64,000 nt of DNA from Geodermatophilus poikilotrophus (GTDB taxonomy: Bacteria; Actinomycetota; Actinomycetes; Mycobacteriales; Geodermatophilaceae), in assembly GCF_900111455.1 (NCBI RefSeq), contig NZ_FOIE01000002.1, forward strand, positions 124,001-188,000, in the 5' to 3' direction. Made by a program: the position numbers and the translations under genes. Of the stretch, positions 12,584 to 21,323 are shown one piece after another; the stretch's first letter is position 1, and each line of letters begins with the position of its first letter. The notes beneath the pieces are model-generated. The model saw nothing but the letters and a program-made list of their open reading frames with translations, was not told the DNA's origin and searched no databases.

Positions 12584-13158
12584 GGCGTGGCCTCCGCGGG
12601 TACCGCGGCGGCGACCTCGTCGACGACCTCGCCGGGCTCGCGGCCGCCGGTCCGCACCGTGACGGTGGCGACCTCGGCGTACAGCGGGGCCCGGGCGGCG
12701 AGCAGGGTGCGCAGCGTGGCCCGGGGGTTGAGGCCGAGCACCGGGCGGCTGCGGCCCAGCCCCACCCGCTCGGCGGCGGAGGCCAGGTCGACGTCCAGCC
12801 ACACGACGGTGCCGCCGGCCCGGGTGTAGCCGGCCAGCCGCTCGCGGGTGACGGCGCTGAGCACCGCGCCGCCGCCGAGGGCCAGGATCCCGTCGTGCTC
12901 CTCGATCGCGACCGCCACGGCCTGCTCCTCCAGCGCCCGGAAGTGCGGCTCGCCGAGGTCGACGAACAGGTCGGCCACCCGCTGGCCGGTACCGGCCTCG
13001 ACGTCGGCGTCGGTGTCCCGGAACGGCACGCCGAGCCGGCCGGACAGCGCGGTGCCGACGGTGGTCTTGCCCGACGACGGCGGCCCGACCAGGACCAGCA
13101 GCGGGCGGCGCGCGGCGGTCGTCGGGGAGGCGGGGGTGCGGGGTCCGGCGGAGGTCAT
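12580..13158 (-). CDS. aroK: Shikimate kinase
   Basis: P-loop kinase phosphorylating shikimate at the 3-hydroxyl. The Walker A motif is GPPSSGKT (residues 25-32), the shikimate-binding segment is [13 protein letters not shown], and GGGAVL is the second substrate loop. It has 192 residues, including a Pro/Thr-rich N-terminal extension of about 18 that is not part of the fold. The ATG overlaps the aroC stop in an ATGA and its own stop overlaps aroB, so aroC, aroK and aroB are translated as one unit. Confidence 0.95.
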   Translation of the reverse strand: MTSAGPRTPASPTTAARRPLLVLVGPPSSGKTTVGTALSGRLGVPFRDTDADVEAGTGQRVADLFVDLGEPHFRALEEQAVAVAIEEHDGILALGGGAVLSAVTRERLAGYTRAGGTVVWLDVDLASAAERVGLGRSRPVLGLNPRATLRTLLAARAPLYAEVATVTVRTGGREPGEVVDEVAAAVPAEATP

Positions 13159-14348
13159 CGGATCGTCAGCGCGTCGAGGTAGGCGCGGGCGTTGCGGCGG
13201 GTCTCGGCCACCGAGTCGCCGCCGAACTTCTCCAGGGCGGCGTCGGCCAGCACCAGCGCCACCATCGCCTCCATGACGACGGCCCCGCGGGGCACCGCGC
13301 AGGCGTCGCTGCGCTGGTTGATGGCGACGGCCGGCTCGCCGGTGGCCACGTCGACGGTGGCCAGTGCCCGCGGCACCGTCGAGATCGGCTTCATCGCGGC
13401 GCGGACCCGCAGCACCTCGCCGTTGGTCATACCGCCCTCGATGCCGCCGGCGCGGTCCGACAGCCGCTGGATACGGGCCTCGCCGTCCGCACCGGGGGCC
13501 AGAACGATCTCGTCGTGGGCGACCGAGCCGCGGCGGCGGGCAGTCTCCAGCCCGTCGCCGACCTCGACGGCCTTCACCGACTGCACGCCCATCAGCGCGG
13601 CGGCCAGCCGGGAGTCCAGCCGGCGGTCCCAGTGCACGTGGCTGCCCAGGCCCGGCGGCAGGCCGTGCACGACCACCTCCACGACGCCGCCGAGGGTGTC
13701 GCCGTTCTTCCGGGCGTCGTCGACCTCGGCCACCATGACCGCGCTGGTGGCCGGGTCGGCGCAGCGCACCGAGTCCTCGTCGATGCGCGGGTTGTCACCC
13801 GGGCCGGGGAGCACGCCGTCGGGGACGACGACCGGGCCGATGCCGACCACGTGGCTGACCACCTCGACGCCGAGGGCCTGGCGCAGGAAGGCCCTCGCGA
13901 TCGCGCCGAGGGCGACCCGGGCCGCGGTCTCCCGGGCGCTGGCCCGCTCCAGCACCGGCCGGGCGTCGTCGAAGCCGTACTTCTGCATGCCCGGGAGGTC
14001 GGCGTGGCCCGGCCGCGGTCGGGTGAGCGGGGCGTTGCGGGCCTGGCCGGCGAGCACCTCGGGGTCGACCGGGTCGGCGGACATGACCGTCTGCCACTTC
14101 GGCCACTCGGTGTTGCCCACCTGGACGGCGATCGGCCCGCCCTGGGTGAGCCCGTGCCGGATCCCGCCGGTCAGCGAGACGGTGTCCTGCTCGAAGGACA
14201 TCCGGGCGCCGCGGCCGTGGCCGAGGCGGCGGCGGGCGAGGTCGACGTCGAGGTCGGGGGTCGAGACCTGCACACCGGCGGGCAGGCCCTCGAGGATGGC
14301 GGTGAGCTGCTGGCCGTGCGACTCACCGGCGGTCAGCCAGCGCAACAT
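13155..14348 (-). CDS. aroC: Chorismate synthase
   Basis: Final shikimate step: FMN-dependent elimination of phosphate from EPSP to give chorismate. It has 397 residues, full length. Signatures include the opening [20 protein letters not shown], the central [20 protein letters not shown], and [20 protein letters not shown] near the C-terminus. A TACAAT hexamer ends seven bases before the ATG and no Shine-Dalgarno sequence is seen, so this gene probably starts a leaderless transcript for aroC-aroK-aroB-aroQ. Confidence 0.97.
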   Translation of the reverse strand: MLRWLTAGESHGQQLTAILEGLPAGVQVSTPDLDVDLARRRLGHGRGARMSFEQDTVSLTGGIRHGLTQGGPIAVQVGNTEWPKWQTVMSADPVDPEVLAGQARNAPLTRPRPGHADLPGMQKYGFDDARPVLERASARETAARVALGAIARAFLRQALGVEVVSHVVGIGPVVVPDGVLPGPGDNPRIDEDSVRCADPATSAVMVAEVDDARKNGDTLGGVVEVVVHGLPPGLGSHVHWDRRLDSRLAAALMGVQSVKAVEVGDGLETARRRGSVAHDEIVLAPGADGEARIQRLSDRAGGIEGGMTNGEVLRVRAAMKPISTVPRALATVDVATGEPAVAINQRSDACAVPRGAVVMEAMVALVLADAALEKFGGDSVAETRRNARAYLDALTIR

Positions 14349-14355
14349 GACCGTG

Positions 14356-14361
14356 ATTGTA
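14356..14361 (-). promoter_or_regulatory. -10 box of a leaderless aroC promoter
   Basis: TACAAT, the best match to TATAAT in the window, ends seven bases before the aroC ATG. That spacing puts the transcription start at the start codon. The -35 region would lie in palindromic element copy C. Confidence 0.6.
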
Positions 14362-14420
14362 GGAGGACCCCTTCCCCCATCCTCCGCGAGCTCGGGGACG
14401 GGGCCGCCGCGGAGGGGGCC
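14362..14420 (+). repeat. Dispersed palindromic element, copy C
   Basis: Begins GGAGGACCCC and contains CCGCGAGCTCGGGGACGGGG, matching the family opening, GCGAGCTCG core and closing GGGGCC. An eight-pair stem CCTCCGCG (14381-14388) with CGCGGAGG (14408-14415) can form. It lies between the prepilin peptidase stop and the aroC promoter, both on the minus strand. Confidence 0.65.
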
Positions 14421-14426
14421 ACCCGC

Positions 14427-15101
14427 TCAGGTGGGCAGGGCCTGCCCCGGCAGGGCGAGGGCCAGCACCGCGCCCACCAGCAGCGGCGGCCCGAACGGCA
14501 GCGCGGTGCGCCAGCCGGCCCGCCCGGCGGCGACCAACGTCAGCGATGCCGCGGCCCCGGTCACCAGGCCGAGGAAGACCCCGGCCAGCAGCGCTCCCCA
14601 GCCCACCCAGCCGAGCACGAGACCGAGCAGACCCAGCAGCTTCACGTCGCCGAACCCGAGCCCGCGCGGGGAGAGGACGGCGGCGCCCGCGGCCAGTCCG
14701 AACGCGGCCGCCCCGGCCAGGACGGCGCGCAGCAGCGCCGGCCAGGTGCCGAGGGCGACGGCGTCGACCAGCAGCGCCGAGGTCACCGCCGCGTACGCCG
14801 GGACGGTCACCCGGTCGGGCAGCCGGTGCACCGCGAGGTCGACGGCCGCGAGGACGACCCCGGCGACCCCGACCCAGGCCAGCGCCACGGTGCCCGGCCG
14901 CAGCCCCCCGGCCAGCAGCGCGCCGGCCAGGACCAGCGCGACGAGGACGCCGGTGAGGGCGGTGCGCAGCGGGCTCGCCGACGCCGCGCCGTCCCGCCGG
15001 GCCAGCCGGACCGACACCCGCGCCAGCCACGGTCCCAGCGCCAGGCCCCCGAGGAGGGCCAGGGCGGCGACGACACCGGCCGGCAGGTCGGCCGTGGGCA
15101 C
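14427..15101 (-). CDS. A24 prepilin peptidase, short form without methyltransferase domain
   Basis: Integral membrane aspartic protease that cleaves prepilin-type leader peptides. Six or so hydrophobic segments cover nearly all 224 residues. The two catalytic Asp are present: one in LAAVDLAVHRLPDRV and one in the GxGD motif of LGFGDVKLLGLLG. The N-terminal cytoplasmic methyltransferase domain with its paired CxxC is absent, as in many actinobacterial PilD-like enzymes. The GTG at 15101 is five bases after the aroE stop. No pilin genes are in the window, so its substrates are elsewhere. Confidence 0.9.
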   Translation of the reverse strand: MPTADLPAGVVAALALLGGLALGPWLARVSVRLARRDGAASASPLRTALTGVLVALVLAGALLAGGLRPGTVALAWVGVAGVVLAAVDLAVHRLPDRVTVPAYAAVTSALLVDAVALGTWPALLRAVLAGAAAFGLAAGAAVLSPRGLGFGDVKLLGLLGLVLGWVGWGALLAGVFLGLVTGAAASLTLVAAGRAGWRTALPFGPPLLVGAVLALALPGQALPT

Positions 15102-15106
15102 GCCGG

Positions 15107-15910
15107 TCAGCGGAGGCCGACGGCGGCGTCGAGCGCGCCGCGCATGGCCACCAGGGGCGCGGGCTGCCCGGTCATGAGCTCCACCTGCGCGGTGGCCTGC
15201 CAGAACAGCATCTCCAGGCCGCCGACCACGGAGCCCCCGGCCGCGACGACGGCGCCGGCCAGCGGCGTCGGCCACGGGTCGTACAGGACGTCGAGCACGG
15301 TCTGGCCCGCCGTCCAGGGCAGCGCGGCCACCGCCTCCTGGCCGCCGACCGGCACGGTGCTCACCACGACGTCGGCGTCCACGACGGCCGACGTCAGCGA
15401 CACCACCGTGGTCGGGACGCCGAGGGTGTCGAGCACCCGCAGCAGGTCGACGGCGCGGGCCGGCTCGCGGACGACGACGTCGACGTGCTCGGCACCCAGC
15501 GAGGCGAGCGCGACCGCGGCGGCTGCCGCCGTGCCCCCGGCGCCGACGATCGCGCCGCGGACCACCTCGGTGACCCCGGCCTGCTGGAGGGCGGTGCCGG
15601 CCCCGAGGACGTCGGTGTTCTCCGCCCGCCAGCCGGCCTCGGTGCGCACCAGCGTGTTGGCCGCGTGCAGCAGGCGCGGCAGCGGCTCCACCACGTCGGC
15701 GACGTCCACCGCGGCCTGCTTGCACGGCATCGTCACCGAGAAGCCGCGCCACTCCTCGCCGAGCCCGGCCAGCAGCACCGGCAGGTCGTCGGCGCCGACG
15801 TCGAGGGCGTCGTAGGTCCAGTCGTCGAGGCCCAGCGCCGCGTAGGCGGCCCGGTGCAGCAGCGGGGACAGGGAGTGGCCCACCGGGCGGCCGAGGACGG
15901 CCGCCCTCAC
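15107..15910 (-). CDS. aroE: Shikimate dehydrogenase
   Basis: NADPH-dependent reduction of 3-dehydroshikimate. The substrate domain opens AAVLGRPVGHSLSPLLHRAA; the Ser pair in GHSLSP and Asn in ENTDVLGAG bind shikimate. The catalytic position usually held by Lys in PxK reads TMPCKQAA, with Lys retained. The nucleotide domain has GAGGTAAAAA. I chose the GTG at 15910 (267 residues) because it forms a GTGA overlap with the mltG stop, the pattern used throughout this operon; an ATG at 15934 would add eight residues inside mltG. It sits apart from the other aro genes, next to mltG, as in many actinobacteria. Confidence 0.94.
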   Translation of the reverse strand: MRAAVLGRPVGHSLSPLLHRAAYAALGLDDWTYDALDVGADDLPVLLAGLGEEWRGFSVTMPCKQAAVDVADVVEPLPRLLHAANTLVRTEAGWRAENTDVLGAGTALQQAGVTEVVRGAIVGAGGTAAAAAVALASLGAEHVDVVVREPARAVDLLRVLDTLGVPTTVVSLTSAVVDADVVVSTVPVGGQEAVAALPWTAGQTVLDVLYDPWPTPLAGAVVAAGGSVVGGLEMLFWQATAQVELMTGQPAPLVAMRGALDAAVGLR

Positions 15911-17532
15911 CCGCCCGGCTGCTCGCGCAGCCACTGCTGGAACAGCAGCACGTTCTGCTGGTGCTCCTCGGCGGTGCGCGCGAAGCGGGTCTCGCCGGTG
16001 TCCGGGTCGATGACGACGAAGAAGCGCCAGTCACCCGCGGCCGGTGCGAGCACCGCCTCGATGGCCTGCTCGCCGGGGTTGCTGATCGCACCCGGCGGCA
16101 GCCCGGCGTGCACGTAGGTGTTGTACGGCGAGGGGTTGGCCCGGTCCTGCGGCGTCGTGGTGATCCCGGACTTGCCGTTGGCGTAGTTGACCGTGGTGTC
16201 CAGCTGCAGCGGCATGCCGTCGGCCAGCCGGTTCTCCAGCACGCGGGCCACCATGGCCATGTCGTCGGGCGAGGCGGCCTCGGCCTGCACGATGCTGGCC
16301 TTGGTGAGCACGGTCAGCCGGTCGGCCTCGGGCACCTGCAGCGCGTCGAGCGCCTGATCGGTCCGCCGGACCATGCCGCCGAGCACGTCGGCGGGGGTGT
16401 CGTCGGGCTCGATGTCGTAGGTGGCCGGGAACAGGAAACCCTCGAGCAGCCCGTTGGCGTAGGGCGGCAGCCCGAGCGCGACGGGGTCGGCGGCGACGGC
16501 CTGCAGCTCGGGCAGCGGCGTCCCGGTCTCCTCGGAGACCAGCGCCAGGGTGGCGGCCACGGTGAGCCCCTCCCGGACGGTGACCCGGGTGACCTGGCGG
16601 GCCTCGGGGTCGAGCAGCAGGTCCAGGGCGGCAGCGCCGCTCATCTGGGAGCGCAGGGCGTAGACGCCGGGCTGGATGCCGGTGGCGGCCGGCTCGGTCT
16701 CCGCGGCGTCGACGAACGGGCCGGGCGAGGCGATGACGCCCGCGGCGACGAGCGTGCGGGCGATGTCGCTGAGCGTGTCGCCGGAGGAGACCCGCACGTC
16801 GACGGTGCCGGTGCCCTGCCCGGCGAAGTCCTCGCCGCCCGGGTTGACCAGGCCGATGAGCGCCTTGCCGCCGTAGAAGATGCCGGCCACCAGACCGGCG
16901 AGGACCAGCAGCGAGACGATGGCGGCCAGCGGGCTGCGCCGGCGGCGCGGGCGCGGGCGGCGCCCGCCGCCGGGCGGCTCGTCGCCACCGTGGTCGTCGG
17001 CGTGGTGGTCGTCGGCGTGGTGGTCGTCGGCGTGGTGCTCGCGCTCGGCGCGGCGGTCGCGGCGCCGGCGGCGCACGTCGGAGGAGCCGGAGGCACCGAG
17101 CACCTCCAGCCCGCCGGCGGAGTCCGCGTCGTCCCACTCGTGCGGGTCGGCGAGGTGCACCGCCGTGTCGTCGTGGTGCGCGCCCGGGACGGCGGGGACG
17201 GCTCCCAGCCCGACCGTGGCGTCGTCGGCGGCGCCGTCGGGACGGTGCGGGAGCCGGGACCAGGCGCCCGCGGGCATCGGCGGCAGGTCGGGCAACGGCT
17301 CGGACGGGTGCGGCGGGCGATCGCCGGCGCGCGCGGTCGGGCCGGGCAACGGCCCGGTGCTGCGGTCGTCGTCGGCCCGGCGGCGCCGCGGCGCCGGACC
17401 GGGGGGCCGGCCCCCGTCCCCGCCCGGCGGCCGGCTCGGCATCGACGCCAGCCAGGCGGACGCGGGCACGCCGCTCGGGGAGTCGGGAGAGGCGTGCCGA
17501 CCCCGCCGCCCCGGCGGGGTCGGGCCGGTCAC
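15907..17532 (-). CDS. mltG: Endolytic murein transglycosylase MltG
   Basis: Membrane-anchored lytic transglycosylase that cuts nascent glycan strands and sets their length. The first 200 residues are a disordered, charged cytoplasmic region with a His/Asp repeat at about 167-181. A single membrane segment lies at about 202-222 (LAAIVSLLVLAGLVAGIFYG), followed by the LysM-like part and the YceG domain with its catalytic Glu in TKASIVQAEA. It has 541 residues, long for the family because of the cytoplasmic extension. The GTG is preceded by a GAGGAG site from the repeated spacer at 17533-17605. It lies between ruvX and aroE, its usual context. Confidence 0.94.
   Translation of the reverse strand: MTGPTPPGRRGRHASPDSPSGVPASAWLASMPSRPPGGDGGRPPGPAPRRRRADDDRSTGPLPGPTARAGDRPPHPSEPLPDLPPMPAGAWSRLPHRPDGAADDATVGLGAVPAVPGAHHDDTAVHLADPHEWDDADSAGGLEVLGASGSSDVRRRRRDRRAEREHHADDHHADDHHADDHGGDEPPGGGRRPRPRRRRSPLAAIVSLLVLAGLVAGIFYGGKALIGLVNPGGEDFAGQGTGTVDVRVSSGDTLSDIARTLVAAGVIASPGPFVDAAETEPAATGIQPGVYALRSQMSGAAALDLLLDPEARQVTRVTVREGLTVAATLALVSEETGTPLPELQAVAADPVALGLPPYANGLLEGFLFPATYDIEPDDTPADVLGGMVRRTDQALDALQVPEADRLTVLTKASIVQAEAASPDDMAMVARVLENRLADGMPLQLDTTVNYANGKSGITTTPQDRANPSPYNTYVHAGLPPGAISNPGEQAIEAVLAPAAGDWRFFVVIDPDTGETRFARTAEEHQQNVLLFQQWLREQPGG
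16991..17035 (-). repeat. Three perfect 15-bp tandem repeats inside mltG
   Basis: The unit TGGTCGTCGGCGTGG occurs three times without change and encodes HADDH-type pentapeptides in the cytoplasmic tail of MltG. Identity at third positions implies recent expansion, and the copy number probably varies between strains. Confidence 0.9.
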
Positions 17533-17605
17533 GCTGCCTCCTCGCTGGCGCTCGCCGGTCGCGCGACCGGCGGTGCCGTGCCCCTGCGTGGACTCGCGAG
17601 CTCGT
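17533..17605 (-). repeat. Intercistronic module, copy 2 (ruvX to mltG)
   Basis: A 73-base spacer from the ruvX stop to the mltG GTG. On the minus strand it opens ACGAGCTCGCGAGTCCACGC and closes with GAGCGCCAGCGAGGAG before the start. A short internal palindrome, GCCGGTCGCGCGACCGGC, sits in its middle. Length and both ends match copy 1. Confidence 0.85.
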
Positions 17606-18283
17606 TCACGAGCGCTCCTGCTGCGCGTCCAGATAGGCCTGGAGGATGACCACGGCGGCGGCCTGGTCGATCACCGAACGCTGGCGGCGGCTGTCCAGAC
17701 CGTTCGCCCGGAGGGAACTGGCTGCGGTCACGGTGGAGAGCCTTTCGTCGACGAGGTGCACGGGCACCGAGCCGATGCGCCCGGCGAGTGCCCGAGAGTA
17801 GGCACGCGCCTCCTTCGCCGACGCGCCCGACGCACCCGAGAGGTGCCTCGGCTCCCCCACGATCACCTCTGTCACCTCGTGTTCCGCGACGAGGGCGGCG
17901 ATGCGGTCGAGGTCGGACTCGTCCCGGGCCCGCTGCACCGTCTCCAGCGGGCTGGCGAGGGTGCCGGTGGGGTCGGAGATCGCCACGCCGACGCGCACGG
18001 TGCCGACGTCGATGCCGAGCCGGCGCCCCTGCCGCCTCGGGCGGGGCGGGATCGGCAGGCCGCCCGGCAGCCCCCCGGACAGGTCGATCTGGGCGGTCTC
18101 GTGGCGCACCGGCGGGAACCCGGCGCGCAGGTCGATCTGCTCGGTCGCGTGGTGGACCGGCTGCGGGGGCTGGGGAGGCGGTGTCGCGCGCGGCCGCGAC
18201 GGGGGGACGGCGGGCCGTCCCCGCATCGGGCGCTCGCCGGCCGGACCGGTCTGGTCGGGGTGCTGGTCGGGCACTCCGCTCAC
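17606..18283 (-). CDS. ruvX: RuvX/YqgF-type Holliday junction resolvase with N-terminal extension
   Basis: RNase H-fold nuclease, proposed Holliday junction resolvase and pre-16S rRNA processing factor. The conserved domain starts near residue 88 with RLGIDVGTVRVGVAISD (first catalytic Asp) and includes VGEPRHLSG, VHLVDERLST (catalytic Glu) and IDQAAAVVILQ (last Asp). Before it lie about 86 Pro-rich residues with a repeated motif, HATEQIDL (45-52) and HETAQIDL (61-68). The GTG at 18283 overlaps the alaS stop in a GTGA, which supports the long start. The usual alaS-ruvX-mltG-aroE order is kept. Confidence 0.92.
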   Translation of the reverse strand: MSGVPDQHPDQTGPAGERPMRGRPAVPPSRPRATPPPQPPQPVHHATEQIDLRAGFPPVRHETAQIDLSGGLPGGLPIPPRPRRQGRRLGIDVGTVRVGVAISDPTGTLASPLETVQRARDESDLDRIAALVAEHEVTEVIVGEPRHLSGASGASAKEARAYSRALAGRIGSVPVHLVDERLSTVTAASSLRANGLDSRRQRSVIDQAAAVVILQAYLDAQQERS

Positions 18284-20985
18284 CTCCCTGCGGCGGTCAC
18301 GACCGCCTGTTCGCCGGCCTGCAGGGCCGCTGGGATGCCCGCGGGGTCGGTACCGCCCCCCTGGGCCACGTCTGGCTTGCCGCCACCGCGTCCGCCGACC
18401 GGGGCCGCCGCGGCTCGCAGCACGTCGCTGGCGGTGAGCCCGCGCTCCTGTGCGGCCGGGTTGAGGGCCGCCACGAGAGCCACCTTGCCCCCGGACTCGG
18501 ACGCGAGCAAGACCACCGCCGGCCGGTCGGCGGACAGCCGCCCCCGGACGTCGAGGGCCAGTGTGCGCAGGTCTCCACCGGCCAGTCCGCTCGGCGCGCC
18601 GGTGACCACCGCCACCCCGCCGACGTCGCGGGCGCCGGCGGCGAGCTCCCCGGCCGCGGCCAGGGTCTGCTGCGCGCGCAGCTCGGCGAGCTCCTTGTCG
18701 ACGTCGCGGAGCCGGGCCAGCATGCCGCTGACCCGCTCGACCAGGTCGTCGGTGGGCGTCTTGAGCAGCTCACCGAGCTGACGCACCAGGTCGCGCTCGC
18801 GGGCCAGGTACCGGAAGCCCTCGAGGCCGACGACGGCCTCCACCCGGCGGGAGCCCGAGCCGACCGACGACTCGCCGGTCAGCGCGAGCGTGCCGATCTG
18901 GGCGCTGCCCTGCACGTGGGTGCCACCGCAGAGCTCGCGCGACCACGGGCCGCCGATCTCCACGACGCGGACCTGCTCGCCGTAGGTCTCGCCGAACAGG
19001 GCCAGCGCGCCGACGGCCTGGGCCTCGGGCAGCGTCATGTAGGTGGCCCTGACCCGGTGGTCGGCGCGGACGGCGGCGTTGGCGACGTCCTCGATGTCGT
19101 GCCGCTGCTGGGCTGACAGCGCGCCCTGCCAGGCGAAGTCCAGCCGCAGGTAGCCGGGCCGGTTGTAGGAGCCCGACTGCAGCGCCTGCGGGCCGAGCAC
19201 CTGGCGCAGCGCCGCGTGCACCACGTGGGTGCCCGAGTGCGCCTGGCAGGCCGACAGCCGCCACTCGCGGTCGACCTCGGCGGTCAGCTCGGCACCCTCG
19301 CGCAGCTCGCCCTCGAGCACTCGCACCTGGTGGGCGACCAGGCCCTTGACCGGGCGCTGCACGTCGAGCACCTCGGCGCGCCCGCCGTCCCAGGTCAGGA
19401 CGCCCGCATCGGCCACCTGGCCGCCGGACTCGGCGTAGAACGGCGTGCGGTCCAGCACCACGCGGGTGACCTCGCCCGGCCCGGCGGGAGTGCCCGGGGC
19501 GTCCTCCTCGGCGGCCAGCTCGGAGACCAGGCCGAGCACGCGGGAGTCGGTGCGCAGCGTGTCGTAGGCCCGCCAGTCGGTGGGCCCGTGGTCGGCCAGC
19601 AGCCGCCGGTAGGCCAGCGCGTCGACCGAGCCGGTCTTCTTGGCGCGGGCGTCGGCGCGGGCCCGGTCCCGCTGCTGCTGCATGAGCGCGCGGAAGCCGT
19701 CCTCGTCGACGGTCACGCCCTGCTCGGCGGCCATCTCGAGGGTGACGTCGATCGGGAAACCGTAGGTGTCGTGCAGCGAGAACGCCTGCTCACCGGAGAG
19801 GGACGGCGTCCCCGCGGCCCGCGCCTCGCGCACCGCGGTGTCGAACAGCGCCGTCCCGGAGGTCAGCGTGCGGCGGAACGCCTCCTCCTCGGCGTAGGCG
19901 ACGCTCGAGATGCGGGCGAAGTCGGTCTCCAGCTCCGGGTAGCTGGCCTTCATCGCGTCCCTGGACACCGGCAGCAGCGCGGGCAGCGTGGCCTCGTCGA
20001 CGCCGAGCAGCTTCATCGAGCGGACGGCGCGGCGCAGCAGCCGGCGCAGGATGTAGCCGCGGCCCTCGTTGCCGGGGGTCACGCCGTCGCCGATGAGCAT
20101 CAGCCCGCTGCGCACGTGGTCGGCCACGACCCGCAGCCGGACGTCGGTTTCGTGGCCTCCCGGCCCACCCGCGCCGTAGCGCACCCCGGCGATCTCGGCG
20201 GCCCGGTGCAGCACCGGGGCGACCTCGTCGATCTCGTAGAGGTTGTCGACGCCCTGCAGCAGGTAGGCCACCCGCTCCAGGCCCATGCCGGTGTCGATGT
20301 TCTTCTTCGGCAGCTCGCCGACGATCCGGAAGTCCTCCTTGCTCCGGACGTCGGTGAGCTCGTACTGCATGAAGACGAGGTTCCAGATCTCCAGGAACCG
20401 GTCTCCGGCCGTGTCGACCAGCGGGCCGCCGTCCGGGCCGAACTGCGGGCCCCGGTCGTAGTAGATCTCGCTGCACGGGCCGCCCGGGCCGGGCTGGCCG
20501 GTGTGCCAGTAGTTGTCCTTCTTGCCCAGCCGCTGGATCCGCTCGACCGGCAGGCCCGCGATCCGGTGCCACGCCTCGGCGGCCTCGTCGTCGTCCAGGT
20601 AGACGGTCACCCAGATCTTCTCCGGGTCGAAGCCGAGCCCGCCGTCGTCCACCGAGCCGGTGACGAGCTCCCAGGCGTGCTGGATCGCCCCCTCCTTGAA
20701 GTAGTCACCGAAGGAGAAGTTGCCGTTCATCTGGAAGAACGTGCCGTGGCGGGTGGTCTTGCCCACCTCCTCGATGTCGAGGGTGCGCACGCACTTCTGC
20801 ACGCTGGTCGCCCGCGGGTAGGGCGCCGGCTCCCGGCCGGTGAGGTACGGGATGAACGGCACCATGCCGGCCACGGTGAACAGCAGGGACGGGTCCGGGG
20901 AGACCAGCGAGGCACTGGGGACGACGGTGTGCCCGCGGCTGGCGAAGTGCTCGAGGAAACGGCGGCGGATCTCGGCGGTCTGCAT
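18280..20985 (-). CDS. alaS: Alanyl-tRNA synthetase
   Basis: Charges tRNA-Ala and edits mischarged Ser and Gly. It has 901 residues, full length. The class II catalytic domain opens with RRRFLEHFASRGHTVVPSA. The editing domain zinc ligands are present, HSGTH (usually HTATH) and CGGTH, followed by the C-Ala oligomerisation region with GGRGGGKPDVAQGGG. The ATG at 20985 is 59 bases after the DUF6167-like gene. Expected position beside ruvX. Confidence 0.97.
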   Translation of the reverse strand: MQTAEIRRRFLEHFASRGHTVVPSASLVSPDPSLLFTVAGMVPFIPYLTGREPAPYPRATSVQKCVRTLDIEEVGKTTRHGTFFQMNGNFSFGDYFKEGAIQHAWELVTGSVDDGGLGFDPEKIWVTVYLDDDEAAEAWHRIAGLPVERIQRLGKKDNYWHTGQPGPGGPCSEIYYDRGPQFGPDGGPLVDTAGDRFLEIWNLVFMQYELTDVRSKEDFRIVGELPKKNIDTGMGLERVAYLLQGVDNLYEIDEVAPVLHRAAEIAGVRYGAGGPGGHETDVRLRVVADHVRSGLMLIGDGVTPGNEGRGYILRRLLRRAVRSMKLLGVDEATLPALLPVSRDAMKASYPELETDFARISSVAYAEEEAFRRTLTSGTALFDTAVREARAAGTPSLSGEQAFSLHDTYGFPIDVTLEMAAEQGVTVDEDGFRALMQQQRDRARADARAKKTGSVDALAYRRLLADHGPTDWRAYDTLRTDSRVLGLVSELAAEEDAPGTPAGPGEVTRVVLDRTPFYAESGGQVADAGVLTWDGGRAEVLDVQRPVKGLVAHQVRVLEGELREGAELTAEVDREWRLSACQAHSGTHVVHAALRQVLGPQALQSGSYNRPGYLRLDFAWQGALSAQQRHDIEDVANAAVRADHRVRATYMTLPEAQAVGALALFGETYGEQVRVVEIGGPWSRELCGGTHVQGSAQIGTLALTGESSVGSGSRRVEAVVGLEGFRYLARERDLVRQLGELLKTPTDDLVERVSGMLARLRDVDKELAELRAQQTLAAAGELAAGARDVGGVAVVTGAPSGLAGGDLRTLALDVRGRLSADRPAVVLLASESGGKVALVAALNPAAQERGLTASDVLRAAAAPVGGRGGGKPDVAQGGGTDPAGIPAALQAGEQAVVTAAGR

Positions 20986-21044
20986 GTCCTACTCGGTCTG
21001 GGAGGCGCGGCCGGCCGGCGTGCGGCCGCCCGCGGGGAGGGGAC

Positions 21045-21323
21045 TCAGCGGTCGGTGGCGTGCCGGCCGGGCAGCTGGGCCTGGCCGGGCTCGGGCAGCG
21101 GGGCGTCCAGGCCGGTGCCGGCGCGGAGCTCCACCTCCCGCTCGGCCATCGCCGCGCGCACGTCGGCTCCGAAGTCGCCGATGGCGTCGGCCAGGTCGCG
21201 CAGGCCCTCGGCGATCGAGCCGCCGATGCCGGCGGGGGTCATCCTCTCCGCCGCGGCGGACACCTTGCGGACGACGAGCACGCCGATGGTGACGCCCATC
21301 GCCAGCCAGAACAGCCGGCGCAT
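21045..21323 (-). CDS. Small membrane protein, DUF6167-like
   Basis: A 92-residue protein with one N-terminal membrane segment (about residues 4-20, LFWLAMGVTIGVLVVRK), an amphipathic helix and a short Pro-rich tail. The position between a DUF948 gene and alaS is conserved in actinobacteria, and the protein resembles DUF6167 members there; function is unknown. Its ATG overlaps the upstream stop by one base (TGATG), so the two membrane proteins are probably made together. Confidence 0.8.
   Translation of the reverse strand: MRRLFWLAMGVTIGVLVVRKVSAAAERMTPAGIGGSIAEGLRDLADAIGDFGADVRAAMAEREVELRAGTGLDAPLPEPGQAQLPGRHATDR

Noticed and set aside
14427..15101. Prepilin peptidase as sign of a local pilus or competence cluster
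   Set aside because: No pilin, ATPase or secretin-like genes in the window; the gene is a regular neighbour of aro genes in actinobacteria.
16991..17035. Short direct repeats as a CRISPR-like array
   Set aside because: Contiguous 15-bp units without spacers inside the mltG coding frame.
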